Positions 1 to 9,021 of a DNA stretch of 64,000 nt are shown here, one piece after another. The DNA lies in assembly GCF_029265375.1 (NCBI RefSeq), contig NZ_JAJUJJ010000011.1, positions 1 to 64,000 on the forward strand, read 5' to 3'. A model generated the notes under the pieces. The model saw nothing but the letters and a program-made list of their open reading frames with translations, was not told where the DNA came from and ran no database searches. Every line of letters starts with the position of its first letter. The first letter of the stretch is position 1. A program made the position numbers and the translations under genes. The DNA comes from Nesterenkonia sp. GTDB taxonomy: Bacteria > Actinomycetota > Actinomycetes > Actinomycetales > Micrococcaceae.

Positions 1-1
1 G

Positions 2-112
2 CATGACTACAATCACCACAGGCGGCACTCAGCGCTGGGCTACCAGGCACCGGCGGTCTATGCCGCGAGCTGCCGCCACAGAAGAGAAGATCAATCCCCG
101 CAACTCACATAA
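2..112 (+). mobile_element. 3' end of an IS3-family transposase (OrfB), cut by the window edge
   Basis: Reading from base 2 gives 36 codons to a TAA at 110-112. They include the peptide HDYNHHRRHSALGYQAP, which closely matches the conserved C-terminal end of the IS3-family DDE integrase (family signature YN..RRHSALGY.SP). The rest of the transposase lies to the left of the window. The segment after the stop (about 117-150) probably holds the right end of the element, but the terminal inverted repeat cannot be confirmed without the left end. The element points toward the helicase gene, which lies on the opposite strand. Confidence 0.75.
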
Positions 113-385
113 GACCTGGACCTAACACCGGGGGCATTCCAGGGGCGCACCCGCATGGCGGGATCGCAGGCATCCACGCTGGGCTCAAGGGACTGATCAG
201 GCACGCCCACCAGCGTATCGGCGCTGGGCCGGGCCCCGCAGCCGACGAAGCTGCGGCTCCTCAGCGCGTTAGCTGGGGGTATTTCGTCTCACTTGAGGGC
301 GCCGACCAATGGTGCCTGGCGCCCCGGGGACCCGGCGCCCTAGCCCCTTCTTCTTCGCTGTCCCGGGCAATGTAGTCATGCGAAA
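113..385. other. gene-free spacer between IS3 remnant and helicase
   Basis: No convincing reading frame. Two hairpin-capable segments are visible: CCGCAG/CTGCGG arms near 236-257, and GGCGCC arms near 299-323. The second lies just beyond the helicase stop on the minus strand and could act as its terminator, though no clear T-run follows. Confidence 0.4.
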
Positions 386-3340
386 TCAGCCAGTGAGCGT
401 CGGATGAAAGTACTCGAAGAGTGAATGATCGATTGGCTCTTCAAACTTTAGGAGCATCCGGACAACATCTAAGGGTTCGCCGTTCTTGCCCGGCATCGTC
501 GTCTGATCAGGACTCTCTGCGTGCGCCTGGCCGAGATAGTAGAAGCCTGTTCCCTCAGCGTCATCCCTCTGGACGAAGACGTGGACGTCCACCTCGTTAT
601 TGACGATTGCGCTCACCTCGCCGCTGCGGAGTGTTCGGCGGCTACGGGTGTACCAGCGCATCGTTGACGGATCCAGGAGGGCATCGTCATAAGCGACGCT
701 AGCTTCAACATCATCACCCTTATGTAGGGTCACAAAAATCGGGGCCACACCCGTATCAACATCAGTGCGGTATCCGTATATCGTCGACGCGTTCGACCGA
801 GCCCACCCCAGCAATCGACAGACGTCTCGGCGGGAGTACTGACTGCCGGGCGTAAAGATTCTGTCATGCCGGTACTCGGAGGCGTTTCTGCGTTTTCCGG
901 TCCAGATGAGGTCGTCGACGTACCGACGAAATGATTCCCTACTGTGGTAGGCCTCATGCAACTCATTACTCACCCAAACAGTCCCATCGTGCTCAGCGAA
1001 GGCCAATGGGTCCTGGTACCGTGCACGGTCCCCCGCGTTGTAGCCGTCTAATGTGAACGTGTCGATCACACTCTTAGCCACCAGTTCGTCTGCGAGTAGC
1101 CCGCTCTCGTGCAATCGCCGCAGGAGTTCGTCTTTCGTGATCGACTTCTGTTCCAACAAAGCAACGAGGAGAACAAATTCGTGAAGTCGCTTGGCGGGAA
1201 GAACCTCATGTGACAACAAGTGCAGCATGCGCGACTCGCCCGGGGTGAGGAGAGGATCTACCTTGCGGACTTTGTGCAGGAGAGCTGGATAGTGTTCCTG
1301 CCGGGTCGCGAGCACCACGGGATCGACAGACTGCTGTTCCCAAAAGTCCCGGAGCTGGGGAACACGTCCTACGCGCTGTTCAATGAGTTCAATCTCTCTC
1401 TTGAGGTCACGAAGGCTGTCCAGTCTGGCCGTGGCGATGGAGTCAAACACGCGGCGACGCGCAACCTCATCAAAGTGGACGCTGGATAGTCCTGCGAGAA
1501 ATCCGTCCTCTTCTGCAACCGTGAGGCTCTTGCGCATGGATTCCTTGTTGAGCGATCTATCGCCGAACAAGGCGATGGGAATCATGTAGTTATTGGCGTA
1601 ATTGCCGATGAAGTCGATGACGGTGAGGTGATCCTTGCCTGGGGCTTTGCGTAACCCGCGGCCTAGTTGTTGGACGAATATGATGGCCGACTGTGTCTGC
1701 CGCAACATGATGACCTGGTTGACGCTGGGAATGTCGACTCCTTCATTGAAGATGTCAACCGTCAACAGGTAGTCCAGCTCGCCTGCCCGCAACTGTTCTA
1801 CGGCCCTGGCACGTTCTGCGCTGCTGTCGTCGCCTGTCAGCGCCTTGGTGCGCAGCATCTGTCCATTGAGTCTGCGTTGATTTAATTGATCTGATAAACG
1901 ACGGGCCTCGTCTTTACGACTGCAGAAGATGAGTCCTTGGGTTTGCACGCCTTGCTGGGAATATTTCGCAATAGCACTGAGAAGATGGTCAACGCGGAAT
2001 TGACCGGTCAAGACGTCGAGACTGGCATCAGCGTCAATCGTGGTGCCATCAGTGAAGGTGGCTTCGGAGACGCCGTAGTAGTGGAACGGTGAGAGCATGT
2101 CGGCTTCGAGAGCATCGTGCAATCTAATCTCGTAGGCGACGTTGTAGTCGAATAGCTCGAAGATGTTGAAGCCGTCGGTCCGCTCAGGCGTGGCGGTAAT
2201 GCCCAATAGGAAGGGCGGCTTGAGGTGCGCCAATACTTGCTGGTAGGTGGCCGCGCCGGCTCGATGCACTTCGTCGATGAGAACGTAGTCAAAGGTATCC
2301 GGGCCGAATGAGCTCAGTACGTCGTAACGGGAAAAGGTTTGGATGGTCGAAAAGACGTACTTGGCATCCGTTTCTCTCGTACGGCCGACCACCTTGCCAT
2401 AATCGGCGTCGCGCCCTCCCAGTACCTTCTTGTACTCAGCGATGGCACGATCAATGATCTGTTCTCGGTGTACGAGAAATAGGAACCGTCGGGGAGAATA
2501 CGAGGCGACATCCAGCGCAGACAGGATCGTCTTGCCAGTGCCCGTCGCGGATATCACCACCGCTCGGTCACAACCCCGGTCTCTCATCTCCTGAATCGCA
2601 GCCAACGCCTGCTTCTGCATCGAGTTGGGCCTAATTTCTGGGCGACCCGGCCTGGTTGACGTGCTCGTTCCAATAGCGCCCCGCGCCTGCTGGTCCCCTG
2701 CAACCTCAAGCGGCCAAGGGGAAGGCGGCAACACTGAGTAGGTATCGGAGTAGGACTCAATCCACTCTTCGCTCAGAGGAATCGATGCCGCCAGTTGATC
2801 CTGAGTGAGACGGTCGATCTGGGTGGCCAGATCGCCCTGAGTGGCTGCTGATACTTTGAGGTTCCACTCGTGATTCTTCGTGAGCGCTGTGGCAGTGAGA
2901 TTAGAACTGCCGATGAGGGCCGTTACGCTGCCACGTTGGCGGAAGATATACCCCTTGGGGTGAAAGGCGTCCGCATTGTGTACGCGGATCTTGACGCGGG
3001 GATGTTGCTCCTGGATTCGCAGCAGATCGTAGAAGACCCTCGGAGGGTTGAAGGTGTTGTAAGTACCGGTGACGATGACGCCTTCACCGTGAAAATCGTA
3101 AAGATCCTGGCGCAGCATCGCTATGGCTGACGGTGAGATGAACGCAACGGAGAAAAGGAACTCGTCCGCTCGGCGGAGTTCTGTTCTGAGGCTCCGAAGT
3201 ACTGTCTCACCGTTAGAGGCGTTCAAGACAAGTTGCGGAGCGAAGGTCCCACGCCCCGGGTGGGAACGATTGAGAAAGCCGTACCGAAGATCGGTCTCGA
3301 GTGGTCCCGAGGCCCATGCGAAATCTGGACTCAGACTCAT
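386..3340 (-). CDS. PLD-like nuclease / SF2 DEAH-type helicase / DUF3427 protein
   Basis: A 984-residue multidomain protein. An N-terminal phospholipase-D-like domain (about residues 35-170) has the half-motif HPK at 127-129 followed by GSSN at 144-147. A type-I-restriction-like SF2 helicase core follows, with Walker A ATGTGKT (265-271), DEVH (356-359) and motif VI QQLGRGLR (557-564). The C-terminal third matches the DUF3427 layout. One PLD half-motif suggests dimerisation for nuclease or binding activity. Proteins of this architecture are often linked to DNA restriction, repair or phage defence, but substrate and role are not known from sequence. Its ATG overlaps the stop of the upstream mutT gene by 4 bases (ATGA), so the two are translationally coupled. 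Base composition looks lower in GC than the flanking core genes, and an IS3 remnant lies downstream; both suggest horizontal acquisition. Confidence 0.85.
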   Translation of the reverse strand: MSLSPDFAWASGPLETDLRYGFLNRSHPGRGTFAPQLVLNASNGETVLRSLRTELRRADEFLFSVAFISPSAIAMLRQDLYDFHGEGVIVTGTYNTFNPPRVFYDLLRIQEQHPRVKIRVHNADAFHPKGYIFRQRGSVTALIGSSNLTATALTKNHEWNLKVSAATQGDLATQIDRLTQDQLAASIPLSEEWIESYSDTYSVLPPSPWPLEVAGDQQARGAIGTSTSTRPGRPEIRPNSMQKQALAAIQEMRDRGCDRAVVISATGTGKTILSALDVASYSPRRFLFLVHREQIIDRAIAEYKKVLGGRDADYGKVVGRTRETDAKYVFSTIQTFSRYDVLSSFGPDTFDYVLIDEVHRAGAATYQQVLAHLKPPFLLGITATPERTDGFNIFELFDYNVAYEIRLHDALEADMLSPFHYYGVSEATFTDGTTIDADASLDVLTGQFRVDHLLSAIAKYSQQGVQTQGLIFCSRKDEARRLSDQLNQRRLNGQMLRTKALTGDDSSAERARAVEQLRAGELDYLLTVDIFNEGVDIPSVNQVIMLRQTQSAIIFVQQLGRGLRKAPGKDHLTVIDFIGNYANNYMIPIALFGDRSLNKESMRKSLTVAEEDGFLAGLSSVHFDEVARRRVFDSIATARLDSLRDLKREIELIEQRVGRVPQLRDFWEQQSVDPVVLATRQEHYPALLHKVRKVDPLLTPGESRMLHLLSHEVLPAKRLHEFVLLVALLEQKSITKDELLRRLHESGLLADELVAKSVIDTFTLDGYNAGDRARYQDPLAFAEHDGTVWVSNELHEAYHSRESFRRYVDDLIWTGKRRNASEYRHDRIFTPGSQYSRRDVCRLLGWARSNASTIYGYRTDVDTGVAPIFVTLHKGDDVEASVAYDDALLDPSTMRWYTRSRRTLRSGEVSAIVNNEVDVHVFVQRDDAEGTGFYYLGQAHAESPDQTTMPGKNGEPLDVVRMLLKFEEPIDHSLFEYFHPTLTG

Positions 3341-3735
3341 GCGCTGAACTTCGCTTCTATCTTCTTAATCGCCGGAACGTCAGCGGGAGCCCATTCCAGA
3401 GTCCGCAGGTCTGCCGGCCCGAGCCATTTGACTTCAGCATGTTCGGTGAGCTGCGGCCGGCCCGCGATGAGTTCACAGTAAAAGGTGGTGAGGGTAACGA
3501 TGCCGAAGTCGTACTCGTGCGTGGTTGTATCCACATGCTCGCCCACCAGGACTTCGCACTCAAGTTCCTCGGTGATTTCTCGATAGAGCGCTTGTTCTGG
3601 CGTTTCTCCCGGTTCGATCTTGCCACCAGGGAACTCCCACATATTGGGCAGGCTACCGCTCGGTCCACGCTGGGCACATAGGATCTTCCCGTCCTGAACT
3701 ATGACGGCACCCACCACGTTGATCTGCTTCTTCAT
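3337..3735 (-). CDS. MutT-type Nudix hydrolase (dNTP pyrophosphohydrolase-like)
   Basis: A Nudix hydrolase of about 132 residues. The Nudix box is complete: GGKIEPGETPEQALYREI followed by TEEL, with the REx2EE metal-binding glutamates. N-terminal strands VVGAVIVQDGKILCAQR are typical of MutT/8-oxo-dGTP or CTP pyrophosphohydrolases. The start MKKQINV (base 3735) is preferred over an in-frame upstream start at 3771, because family members begin at this point and the extra 12 residues show no homology. It is the first gene of a two-gene unit: its TGA overlaps the ATG of the PLD-helicase gene. General house-cleaning MutT enzymes are not usually coupled to a helicase, so the partner suggests a dedicated nucleotide-processing role, which is inference. 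Confidence 0.85.
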   Translation of the reverse strand: MKKQINVVGAVIVQDGKILCAQRGPSGSLPNMWEFPGGKIEPGETPEQALYREITEELECEVLVGEHVDTTTHEYDFGIVTLTTFYCELIAGRPQLTEHAEVKWLGPADLRTLEWAPADVPAIKKIEAKFSA

Positions 3736-3946
3736 GCGTCCCTCGGCTTTCCCTCTGCAGCTCGCCGTCAAGCCTACCGGTGAGCTACGACAAGGCTAGG
3801 GAGCCAAACGTCCCAATCGGCGAGCTTCTAGTCCACTGGTCCAGCAGCACAAAAGGCCTGCCACTACACAGCAGCGCCCCCGCCGCCGGGTCCGGTCCGA
3901 CTGCGAGGGCGCTGCGCGAAGATCGGGATGGGCCTCAGCCCAGGGC

Positions 3947-4486
3947 TCACTCGCCCTGGTGGACGAAGGCGACCTCCAGGTCCAGGGTGACCTTGTCGCC
4001 GACCAGCACGCCGCCGGTCTCCAGGGCCGCGTTCCAGCTCAGACCGAACTCCTTGCGGGAGATCACGGAAGAAGCGGAGAAGCCGGCGCGGGTGGCGCCG
4101 AAGGGATCCACGGCCTGGCCGCCGAACTCCACCTCAAAGGTGACCTCCTTGGAGACACCGCGGATGGTCAGTTCGCCGGTGAGGTCGAAGGTCTCGCCGG
4201 TGGGCTTCACGCCGGTGGCCACGAAGGTCATCTCCGGGTACTTCTCAACGTCCAGGAAGTCCTCGCCGCGCACGTGGGCGTCGCGATCTTCATTCTTGGA
4301 GTTGAAGGACTCAGCGCGCACCACGGCGTTGACGTCGGTGGTGCCGTCCTCGGCGACCTTCAGGGTGCCGGTGGCCTCCTCGAAGACCGCACGCACCTTG
4401 GAGATGCCGGCGTGACGCACGGTCAGGCCGATCTCCGAATGTGCCGAGTCCAGGGTCCAGGTGCCGGGAGTCAGGGTGACTGCCAT
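3947..4486 (-). CDS. YceI family protein (lipocalin-like isoprenoid-binding fold)
   Basis: A 179-residue protein starting MAVTLTPGTWTLDSAHSEIGLTVRH, the family hallmark (W.lD..HS.i.f.v.H). Later features are SKNEDRDAHVRGEDFLDVEKYPEMTF and a C-terminal FGLSWN. No signal peptide, so this is the cytoplasmic actinobacterial form. YceI proteins fold as a beta-barrel that binds long polyisoprenoids; a physiological role in actinobacteria is not established. It is monocistronic: 211 bp separate it from mutT, and 148 bp lie upstream with a promoter overlapped by an inverted repeat (separate entry). Confidence 0.9.
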   Translation of the reverse strand: MAVTLTPGTWTLDSAHSEIGLTVRHAGISKVRAVFEEATGTLKVAEDGTTDVNAVVRAESFNSKNEDRDAHVRGEDFLDVEKYPEMTFVATGVKPTGETFDLTGELTIRGVSKEVTFEVEFGGQAVDPFGATRAGFSASSVISRKEFGLSWNAALETGGVLVGDKVTLDLEVAFVHQGE

Positions 4487-4569
4487 GTGTGTCTCCTTCA
4501 GTGATGGATGGATGCGATCACTCGCAGTAGGTTTCCCGCTGTTGCTTGCGGTTCGCTGGATCTCAACTC

Positions 4570-4599
4570 ACTCTAGCCCACATTTATTTCAAAATTGAA
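4570..4599 (-). promoter_or_regulatory. probable yceI promoter with MarR-like inverted repeat
   Basis: On the minus strand, TTCAAT (4594-4599) and TAGAGT (4570-4575) are separated by 18 bases and fit -35/-10 hexamers. The -35 lies inside TTCAA-AA-TTGAA (4588-4599 read on plus), a short dyad with 5-bp arms of the kind bound by MarR-family repressors. No MarR gene is adjacent. Assignment rests on motif fit only. Confidence 0.5.
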
Positions 4600-4634
4600 C
4601 CAGTTCACGGGAAGTTCACTCCGGCGTCACCGAT

Positions 4635-5639
4635 TCAGGCTGAGGCCCGGTGCACCAGTTCGGTCTCCAGGACCACCGACGACGCCGGCTGCTCCTCCAG
4701 CAGCCCCATCAGCATCGAGACCGCCGTCGTCGCCATCTGCGCCACCGGGTTCTGCAAGGTGGTCAGCGGAGGGCGTGTCAGCTGAGCCGCCTGCGAATCG
4801 TCAAAACCGACCACGGCCACATCCTCCGGCACCCGGATCCCGCGCCCCTGGAGCTCATGGATCGCAGCGACCGCCATCAGGTCACTGGCGACGAACAGTC
4901 CGTCCAGCTCCGGCTGGCGCGCCAGCAGCCGCGCGACCGCCTGCGCCCCGGACTCCGAGGAGAAGTCACCATGCTCCACCAGGTCATCGGGCAGTCCCGC
5001 CTCATGCAGCCCCTGCCGCCACCCGGCCAGCCGGTCCTCACCGGCAGCCATATCCATGGCTCCGGTGATGGTGCCGATGCACCGCCGTCCAGCGGTGACC
5101 AGGTGCTCCGCTGCCAACCTGCCGCCGGCGTGGTTGTTCACATCCACATACGGGATGCCCACATCGCCCACATAGGGCCGGCCCACATATACCGCAGGGA
5201 GCCGGGTCTCGGTGAGCACCTGCCAGATGTGGTCATCACGGTGATGGGAGACCACGATGGCCCCGTCGGTGTAGCCACCGCGCAGGTAGCGCTCAATCTT
5301 CAGCGAGTTCCCCGGCTGACCCATGGCCAGCAGCACCTGCACCGGGGAGTCGGCCAACGACTGAGTGATCGATGCCAGCAGCGAGGCGAAGAACGGGTCC
5401 GTGAACACTCGATCTTCGGCCTCGGGCACCACCACGGCGATGGAGTCGGGCTCGGGGCGCACCAGCGAGCGCGCATTGCGGTTGGGCCGGTACCCCAGCT
5501 CGGTCACCGCAGTCTGCACAGCCTCCCGCGCGGCACTGCCCACACGGGGATCCATATTCACCACGCGGGAAGCAGTAGCCCGGGAGACACCGGCCCGGGC
5601 GGCCACATCCTCCAGGGTGGGGAGTCGTTTTGCCGGCAT
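4635..5639 (-). CDS. LacI-family transcriptional regulator of the beta-glucoside operon
   Basis: A 334-residue LacI/GalR repressor. The N-terminal helix-turn-helix reads LPTLEDVAARAGVSRATASR with the hinge helix following, then a periplasmic-binding-protein-like effector domain that includes GFDDSQAAQLTRPPLTTLQ near the C-terminus. The start MPAKRLP (5639) is chosen because the upstream in-frame codons overlap the GH1 gene and carry no family similarity. It begins 5 bases after the GH1 stop, as the last gene of the sugar operon. By position and because of the CelR/CebR-like palindrome at the operon promoter, it is probably the cello-oligosaccharide or beta-glucoside-responsive repressor of its own operon. 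Confidence 0.88.
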   Translation of the reverse strand: MPAKRLPTLEDVAARAGVSRATASRVVNMDPRVGSAAREAVQTAVTELGYRPNRNARSLVRPEPDSIAVVVPEAEDRVFTDPFFASLLASITQSLADSPVQVLLAMGQPGNSLKIERYLRGGYTDGAIVVSHHRDDHIWQVLTETRLPAVYVGRPYVGDVGIPYVDVNNHAGGRLAAEHLVTAGRRCIGTITGAMDMAAGEDRLAGWRQGLHEAGLPDDLVEHGDFSSESGAQAVARLLARQPELDGLFVASDLMAVAAIHELQGRGIRVPEDVAVVGFDDSQAAQLTRPPLTTLQNPVAQMATTAVSMLMGLLEEQPASSVVLETELVHRASA

Positions 5640-5644
5640 GCCCC

Positions 5645-7087
5645 CTAGTCCACCATGCCGGTGGCAGCGACCTGGGCATACCAGTGTGCGCTGTCCTTCG
5701 GTGTCCGCCGCTGGGTGGTGTAGTCCACATGGACAATGCCGAATCGCTTGGAGTAGCCGAAGGCCCACTCGAAATTGTCCAGCAACGACCACACGAAGTA
5801 TCCGCGCACATCCGCGCCGTCCTCGATCGCGGCGTGGACAGCATGAAGGTGCCGGCGGATGTAGTCGAGCCGTTCGGCGTCGTGGATTCCGGTCTCGGTG
5901 AGCTCATCCTCGTAGGCAGCTCCGTTCTCAGTGACATACAGCGCCACATTCGCCGGACCGGTGTAATCGGTGTGCAGCCGCACCAGGAGCCTGTGCAGCG
6001 CCTCCGGGAGCACCTCCCATCCCATGGCAGTGCGCGGCAGCTCGCGGGGCACCGGACTGACGTGTTCGCTGCCCACATTCGGGGTCGGCGGACCAGCGCG
6101 CCGGGCGGCGGCGGCCTTCTCAGCGGCCTGTTCAGGGTCCGCACCCCTCAGCAGCTCTCCGGTGTAGAAGTTCACCCCCAGCACGTCGATCGGTGTGGAG
6201 ATGGTCTCCATATCGCACTCGGCCACCAGCCCCTGGGGCCACAGGCCGGCCTGGTCGGCCAGCACATCGGAGGGATAGGCGCCTTTCAGCACCGGCTCGA
6301 TGAAGAACCGGTTGAACGAGCCGTCCAGCCGACGGGCCGCGTCCCGGTCCGCCGCCGAGTCAGGATCAGCCGGCTGATAATCGGTGAAGTTCAGAGTCAG
6401 GCCCAGCTGCAGCTGCGGGTCCCGCTGACGCAGCGCTGTGACGGCCCGTCCGTGGGCCAGCAGAAGGTGGTGAGCCGCGGCCAGAGCAGCGCTGGGCTCG
6501 GTGCGGCCGGGCGCGTGGTGGCCGTTGGCGTAGCCGAGGAATGCCGCGCACCAGGGTTCGTTCAGCGTGGTCCAGTGCCGCACCCGGTCCCCCAGGGCCT
6601 CATGCAGCACCACCGCATAGCGTTCGAACGCCTCTGCCGTGCTGCGCACCGTCCAGCCGCCGGCGTCCTCCAGCGCCTGCGGGAGGTCCCAGTGGTACTG
6701 GGTCAGCCACGGGGTGATGCCGGCCTCCAGCAGCTCATCCACCAGATCCGAGTAGAACTTCAGCCCCTCCGGATTGGGAGTCACCCCGTCCGGCATCACC
6801 CGGGACCAGCTGACGGAGAAGCGGTAGACCTGCAGGTTCAGCCGCTTCATCAGTGCCACGTCCTCCCGGAAGAGCCGGTAGTGGTCACAGGCGGTGTCCC
6901 CGGTGTGGCCCTCGAACACCTTCCCTGGGGTTTTGGAGAAGGTGTCCCAGATGGAAGCCCCGCGGCCGCCGTCGTTCCACCCGCCCTCCACCTGGTAGGC
7001 GGCGGTGGCTGATCCCCACAGGAAGTTCGGTGGGAACCTGACTGCCGTGGGGGAGGCGACAGCTTCAGCGGGCACAGCGTGATTCAT
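5645..7087 (-). CDS. GH1 family beta-glucosidase
   Basis: A 480-residue family 1 glycoside hydrolase with a (beta/alpha)8 barrel. The N-terminal signature FLWGSATAAYQVEGG is present. The acid/base glutamate lies in TLNEP (E177) and the nucleophile in YVTENG (E387). Other substrate-pocket elements are YHWDLPQAL and WSLLDNFEWAFGY, the latter providing the aglycone-site Trp-Glu-Trp. Length is normal for the family and there is no signal peptide, so it cleaves imported cellobiose or aryl-beta-glucosides in the cytoplasm. Its ATG overlaps the stop of the upstream permease gene by 4 bases. This matches BglC-type enzymes of actinobacterial Ceb systems. Confidence 0.93.
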   Translation of the reverse strand: MNHAVPAEAVASPTAVRFPPNFLWGSATAAYQVEGGWNDGGRGASIWDTFSKTPGKVFEGHTGDTACDHYRLFREDVALMKRLNLQVYRFSVSWSRVMPDGVTPNPEGLKFYSDLVDELLEAGITPWLTQYHWDLPQALEDAGGWTVRSTAEAFERYAVVLHEALGDRVRHWTTLNEPWCAAFLGYANGHHAPGRTEPSAALAAAHHLLLAHGRAVTALRQRDPQLQLGLTLNFTDYQPADPDSAADRDAARRLDGSFNRFFIEPVLKGAYPSDVLADQAGLWPQGLVAECDMETISTPIDVLGVNFYTGELLRGADPEQAAEKAAAARRAGPPTPNVGSEHVSPVPRELPRTAMGWEVLPEALHRLLVRLHTDYTGPANVALYVTENGAAYEDELTETGIHDAERLDYIRRHLHAVHAAIEDGADVRGYFVWSLLDNFEWAFGYSKRFGIVHVDYTTQRRTPKDSAHWYAQVAATGMVD

Positions 7088-7983
7088 GCTTTGACAGCTC
7101 CTTGCATAATTCCGGACACGAGCTGGCGGCCCGTGAAGACGAAGAGGATCAGCAGCGGCACAGTGGCCAGCGTGGCCCCGGTGAGCACCAGCGAATAGTC
7201 CACAAAGTGGGCGGCCTGCAGCTGCTGCAGCGCCACCGGCAGTGTGGGGTTCTGCGGGCCCAGCACAATGAACGGCCAGAAGAAGTTGGTCCAGTTCAGT
7301 ACAAAGGTGAACAGGAACAGCATGGCGGCCGCGGGCCGGGCTGCCGGAAGGCAGACGTGGTAGAAGGTGCGGATCATGCTGCAGCCGTCCACTGTGGCGG
7401 CCTCGATGAGTTCATCCGGGATCGCCTGACGCAGGTACTGAGTCATCCAGAACACTCCGAAGGCGGTCACCAATCCCGGCACGATCACCGCGGTCAGCTC
7501 ACCGGTCCAGCCCAGGGCCGCCATGACCTGGTAGAGCGGGACCACGCCCAGTTGGGTGGGCACCGCCATAGTGGCGATCACGAAGACCAGCAGCGGCCCC
7601 GAGCCGCGGAAACGCAGCTTGGCGAAGGCGTAGCCGGCCAGAGTGGAGAACAGCACCACGGAGAAGGCGGTGGTGGTGGAGACGATGAGCGAGTTCGCCG
7701 TGGCCCGCCAGAACGGGATGGTGTCCATCACCTCGGCGGCATTGGCGAAGAAGTTCCCGCCCGGCCACCAGGGGAAGGAGGTCTGAGCCAGGATCGTGGA
7801 GTGGTGGGAGCCGATGAGCACGCTCCACCACAGCGGGAACATCCCGCCGAGCACGACGGCGGCCAGGCACCCGTAGACGATGAACCCGGGGCGGCGCCCC
7901 GAGGCCGAAGCTGCTCTGCGGCGCGGGCGCCGGGGCGGCTGGGCCTGCGCGTCGACTGGGGAAATAGGTGCAGCTGCGGACAT
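7084..7983 (-). CDS. ABC sugar transporter permease (MalG/CebG-like)
   Basis: A 299-residue permease of the carbohydrate-uptake CUT1 family. After a basic N-terminus (PRRPRRR) there are six predicted membrane spans. The cytoplasmic EAA loop reads IEAATVDGCSMIRTFYHVCLP, which docks the ATPase. Short length and position after the MalF-like gene fit the MalG subunit. No ATPase is encoded in the operon, so the system must use a shared MsiK-type ATPase elsewhere, as Streptomyces Ceb does. It starts directly after the preceding permease gene, with no spacer. Confidence 0.9.
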   Translation of the reverse strand: MSAAAPISPVDAQAQPPRRPRRRAASASGRRPGFIVYGCLAAVVLGGMFPLWWSVLIGSHHSTILAQTSFPWWPGGNFFANAAEVMDTIPFWRATANSLIVSTTTAFSVVLFSTLAGYAFAKLRFRGSGPLLVFVIATMAVPTQLGVVPLYQVMAALGWTGELTAVIVPGLVTAFGVFWMTQYLRQAIPDELIEAATVDGCSMIRTFYHVCLPAARPAAAMLFLFTFVLNWTNFFWPFIVLGPQNPTLPVALQQLQAAHFVDYSLVLTGATLATVPLLILFVFTGRQLVSGIMQGAVKA

Positions 7984-9018
7984 CTATCGGGCCCCTTTCT
8001 GCCTACGAATCCGCCGGTCGGCGGCTTCGGCGTCGGCGATGCGCCGGGTGATGCTGAAGTTGATGATGCCGATGGCCACAATCAGCAGGAACAGCAGCAC
8101 CGCCACTGCGGAGGCCAGCCCGAAGTCGGAACGGGTCCACCCCAGCTCATAGAGGTAGATGGTCAGGGTCCGCCACTGGCCGTCGGTGCCTCCGCGGCCG
8201 TACTGGTCATACATCCTGGGCTCATCGAAGATCTGCAGACCGCCGATGGTGGAGGTGATCACCACGAAGATGATCGTCGGGCGCAGCATGGGCACTGTCA
8301 CCGAGAGGAACTGCCGCACCCTGCCTGCGCCGTCGATCTCCGCCTGCTCGTAGAGATCCCGCGGAATGGCCTGCATGGCGGCCAGGAAGATCAGCGCGTT
8401 GTACCCGGTCCAGCGGAAGTTCACCATGGTAGCGATCGCCAGGTGGGAGGGAAGCACCTCAGAGTGCCAGCCGATGCCGCCGATGCCGATGCTCTCCAGC
8501 ACAGAGTTGACCAGGCCGAAGCGCTGGCTGAACAGGTTGGAGAAGATCAGCGCCACCGCCACGGGGGTGACCACATAGGGCAGCAGCACCCCCATGCGCC
8601 AGAACGTCTTGGCACGCAGATTGGTATCAAGCATGTAGGCGATGACGATGGCGGCCACCACCTGCGGCCCGGTGGAGAGGATGAAGATGCTCAGCGTGTT
8701 GCGCAGCGCGACCCAGAAGTCCCGCTGGCCCAGCACGTCGGCGAAGTTCTCCCACCCGGTGAACTCGCCCTGGCCCATGATGAGGTCCCAGTCATGGACG
8801 GCGACCCACGCGGTGTAGGCCAGCGGGAACAGGCCGACCAGGGCGAACAGGAGGAAGAACGGGCTGATGTAGAGGTAGGGCGAGAACCTGCGGTCCCAGG
8901 CGGAGAGCCGATTCCGCAGGCTCCCGGCCGCCGGTTTGCGGCCGGGTCCCGCGGATCGGCCCGCCCCGGAGCCGGTGTTCCTCACCTGCGCCCGCTCAGC
9001 GGAGGTGACAGCAGCCAT
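7984..9018 (-). CDS. ABC sugar transporter permease (MalF/CebF-like)
   Basis: A 344-residue CUT1 permease. The N-terminal 40 residues are basic and probably disordered, followed by the first membrane span (YISPFFLLFALVGLFPLAYTA). The EAA loop is YEQAEIDGAGRVRQFLSVTVP, upstream of the last two spans. It partners the following permease to form the membrane channel. Three bases separate it from the binding-protein stop codon. The substrate is inferred to be a beta-glucoside or cello-oligosaccharide from the GH1 gene and operator of the operon. Confidence 0.9.
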   Translation of the reverse strand: MAAVTSAERAQVRNTGSGAGRSAGPGRKPAAGSLRNRLSAWDRRFSPYLYISPFFLLFALVGLFPLAYTAWVAVHDWDLIMGQGEFTGWENFADVLGQRDFWVALRNTLSIFILSTGPQVVAAIVIAYMLDTNLRAKTFWRMGVLLPYVVTPVAVALIFSNLFSQRFGLVNSVLESIGIGGIGWHSEVLPSHLAIATMVNFRWTGYNALIFLAAMQAIPRDLYEQAEIDGAGRVRQFLSVTVPMLRPTIIFVVITSTIGGLQIFDEPRMYDQYGRGGTDGQWRTLTIYLYELGWTRSDFGLASAVAVLLFLLIVAIGIINFSITRRIADAEAADRRIRRQKGAR

Positions 9019-9021
9019 GGG

